From Bimuria novae-zelandiae CBS 107.79 (taxonomy: Eukaryota > Ascomycota > Dothideomycetes > Pleosporales > Didymosphaeriaceae): a DNA stretch of 21,896 bases. The stretch covers positions 1 through 21,896 of the forward strand of contig ML976834.1 in assembly GCA_010015655.1 (NCBI GenBank), read 5' to 3'. The notes under the pieces are model-generated. The model was not told the DNA's origin. It saw only the letters and a program-made list of their open reading frames with translations, and made no database searches. Made by a program: the position numbers and the translations under genes. This document shows, piece by piece, positions 20,898 through 21,896 of this stretch (the stretch's first letter is position 1; every line of letters starts with the position of its first letter).

Positions 20898-21896
20898 AAA
20901 ATAATTACTTAGGTTTCTATATAATAACTTTTATATATTGTTAGAGCCTATTTTTCTTAGGTAGTATACACTTGCATAGTCTATTAAGATGTCTAAGAAG
21001 ATATTTATATACTAGGTATTCTAGATGTTTAACAAGATATCTACGTACTAAGTATTCTAGATATTTAAGCGCTAGTATAGATTAATAAATATTTTTGCCT
21101 TATTCGCTAGTATATTATATAGCTAGTTTAAGTAGCTATTTTCCTTTTTTTATGCCTTCTAAAATTATATTATCTTATTTACTAAGAGCTGTTTGTTAGC
21201 GCTATTCCTTAGTAGTAGGAGGTTATACAGGTTATAGGGCAATAAAAGTTACGCAGGTGGGTACTATCCTATAAGTAGTTCTAACTAGTATGGCCTAACT
21301 AGTGGTATACTATATAGGTATGGTACGGCGATAGGCGTGCGAACTAGTATTTATCGTTTATACGAGGAGTATCGTAGCTCTAATTATGGTACGATTATAG
21401 GTGCTCGCTATAGTTACTAAGGAGGTTGTTCTAGTGGCGGCGTGTTGTTTATACGTTTGTACGGAATCTTATATAGTAATAGAGGTTTCGTACAAGCAAC
21501 TGTCTTTGCCTTTCCCTAAGTTATATTATATAGCTTTTAAGCTTAGGTATTTTTACTATTTAATTATAGTATAATTTCCTTATTCTTTAGTACTTATACG
21601 AGCTCTCTTTTAAATACGTATCTAAGTATAGAGAAGTCTTATAGCGTCTATCTATTAAAGTTCTTAATATACAAGCTAAGAAGGGTAGCACCTTTTTAAG
21701 TTATTATATAAAAATTAGTAATTGCATAGTCTACGTATAATTAGAGTTACAGGCTTATTAGAGCCTTTAATATATTAATTCTATTATTTTAGTACTCTAG
21801 GCTAGTTTCCTTTTATAGTATTACCTTTAATATCTATGTATCCTTTATAAGTTATTTATATAATAAAAATTATTCCCAATTCTTCTTATTATCGCG
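20898..21896. other. AT-rich right flank, unassigned
   Basis: No recognisable gene family. A plus-strand stretch near 21240-21450 reads as Gly/Tyr/Ser-rich peptide (GYYPIS, YGTAIGVRTSIYRLYEEYRS, YGTIIGARYSY) with few stops. It could be a RIP-mutated gene fragment or chance. The rest is AT-rich, with no tRNA, rRNA or transposon terminus seen. Confidence 0.4.
20988..21059. repeat. 36-bp imperfect tandem repeat, two copies plus a partial third
   Basis: Copies at 20988-21023 and 21024-21059 share the same length. They differ mainly by transitions, with one G/C transversion. A partial third copy, GATATTTAAG, begins at 21060. Being a multiple of three, it could have encoded a 12-residue repeat, but no host ORF is established. 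Confidence 0.8.

Noticed and set aside
1..21896. CRISPR array, tRNA, rRNA, or a prokaryotic defence system
   Set aside because: No regularly spaced repeats with unique spacers, no tRNA-like cloverleaf and no rRNA stretch were seen. The retrotransposons, RIP and telomere-linked helicase point to a fungus.

Overview
The window is eukaryotic and almost certainly from a filamentous (Pezizomycotina-type) fungus. No intact gene is visible. It is a graveyard of repeat-derived genes riddled with in-frame stops that sit where CAA, CAG or TGG codons are expected. TpA is abundant and CpA/TpG are depleted, while CpG survives. Coding frames otherwise run for kilobases without a frameshift. This is the signature of repeat-induced point mutation (RIP).

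Region 1 (81-9163) is a head-to-tail array of three units, all on the minus strand, of a telomere-linked RecQ-type helicase (TLH) gene. Unit A (about 81-5187) carries the whole gene in one frame. Unit B (5184-7970) is cut off in the middle of the protein. Unit C (7971-9163) keeps only the upstream region and the N-terminus. Each unit ends on its high-coordinate side at the same sequence, CCCTGGGTTAG, and the A/B boundary contains GGGTTAGGGTTAG. Former telomere-proximal ends therefore seem to have become internal.

Region 2 (9164-9777) is AT-rich and mostly unassigned, with one possible coding remnant on the minus strand.

Region 3 (9778-20897) is a Ty1/copia-type LTR retrotransposon on the plus strand. 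Its LTRs are about 172 bp. Its gag-pol frame begins at 9983 and runs through a zinc knuckle, protease, integrase, reverse transcriptase and RNase H to the 3' LTR. A complete non-LTR retrotransposon of Tad1-like organisation (12126-18116, minus strand) is nested inside the integrase region. It has ORF1 with zinc knuckles, and ORF2 with endonuclease, reverse transcriptase, RNase H and a C-terminal Cys/His motif. It is flanked by a perfect 14-bp target-site duplication and ends in a short trinucleotide tail. Removing it and one duplication restores the copia frame exactly.

Region 4 (20898-21896) is AT-rich flank with a 36-bp imperfect tandem repeat and a Gly/Tyr-rich open stretch that I cannot assign.

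The setting is best read as a silenced subtelomeric or telomere-derived heterochromatin block. The TLH array, the copia element and the LINE all appear inactivated by the same mutational process. Catalytic Asp residues have become Asn in several of the enzymes.
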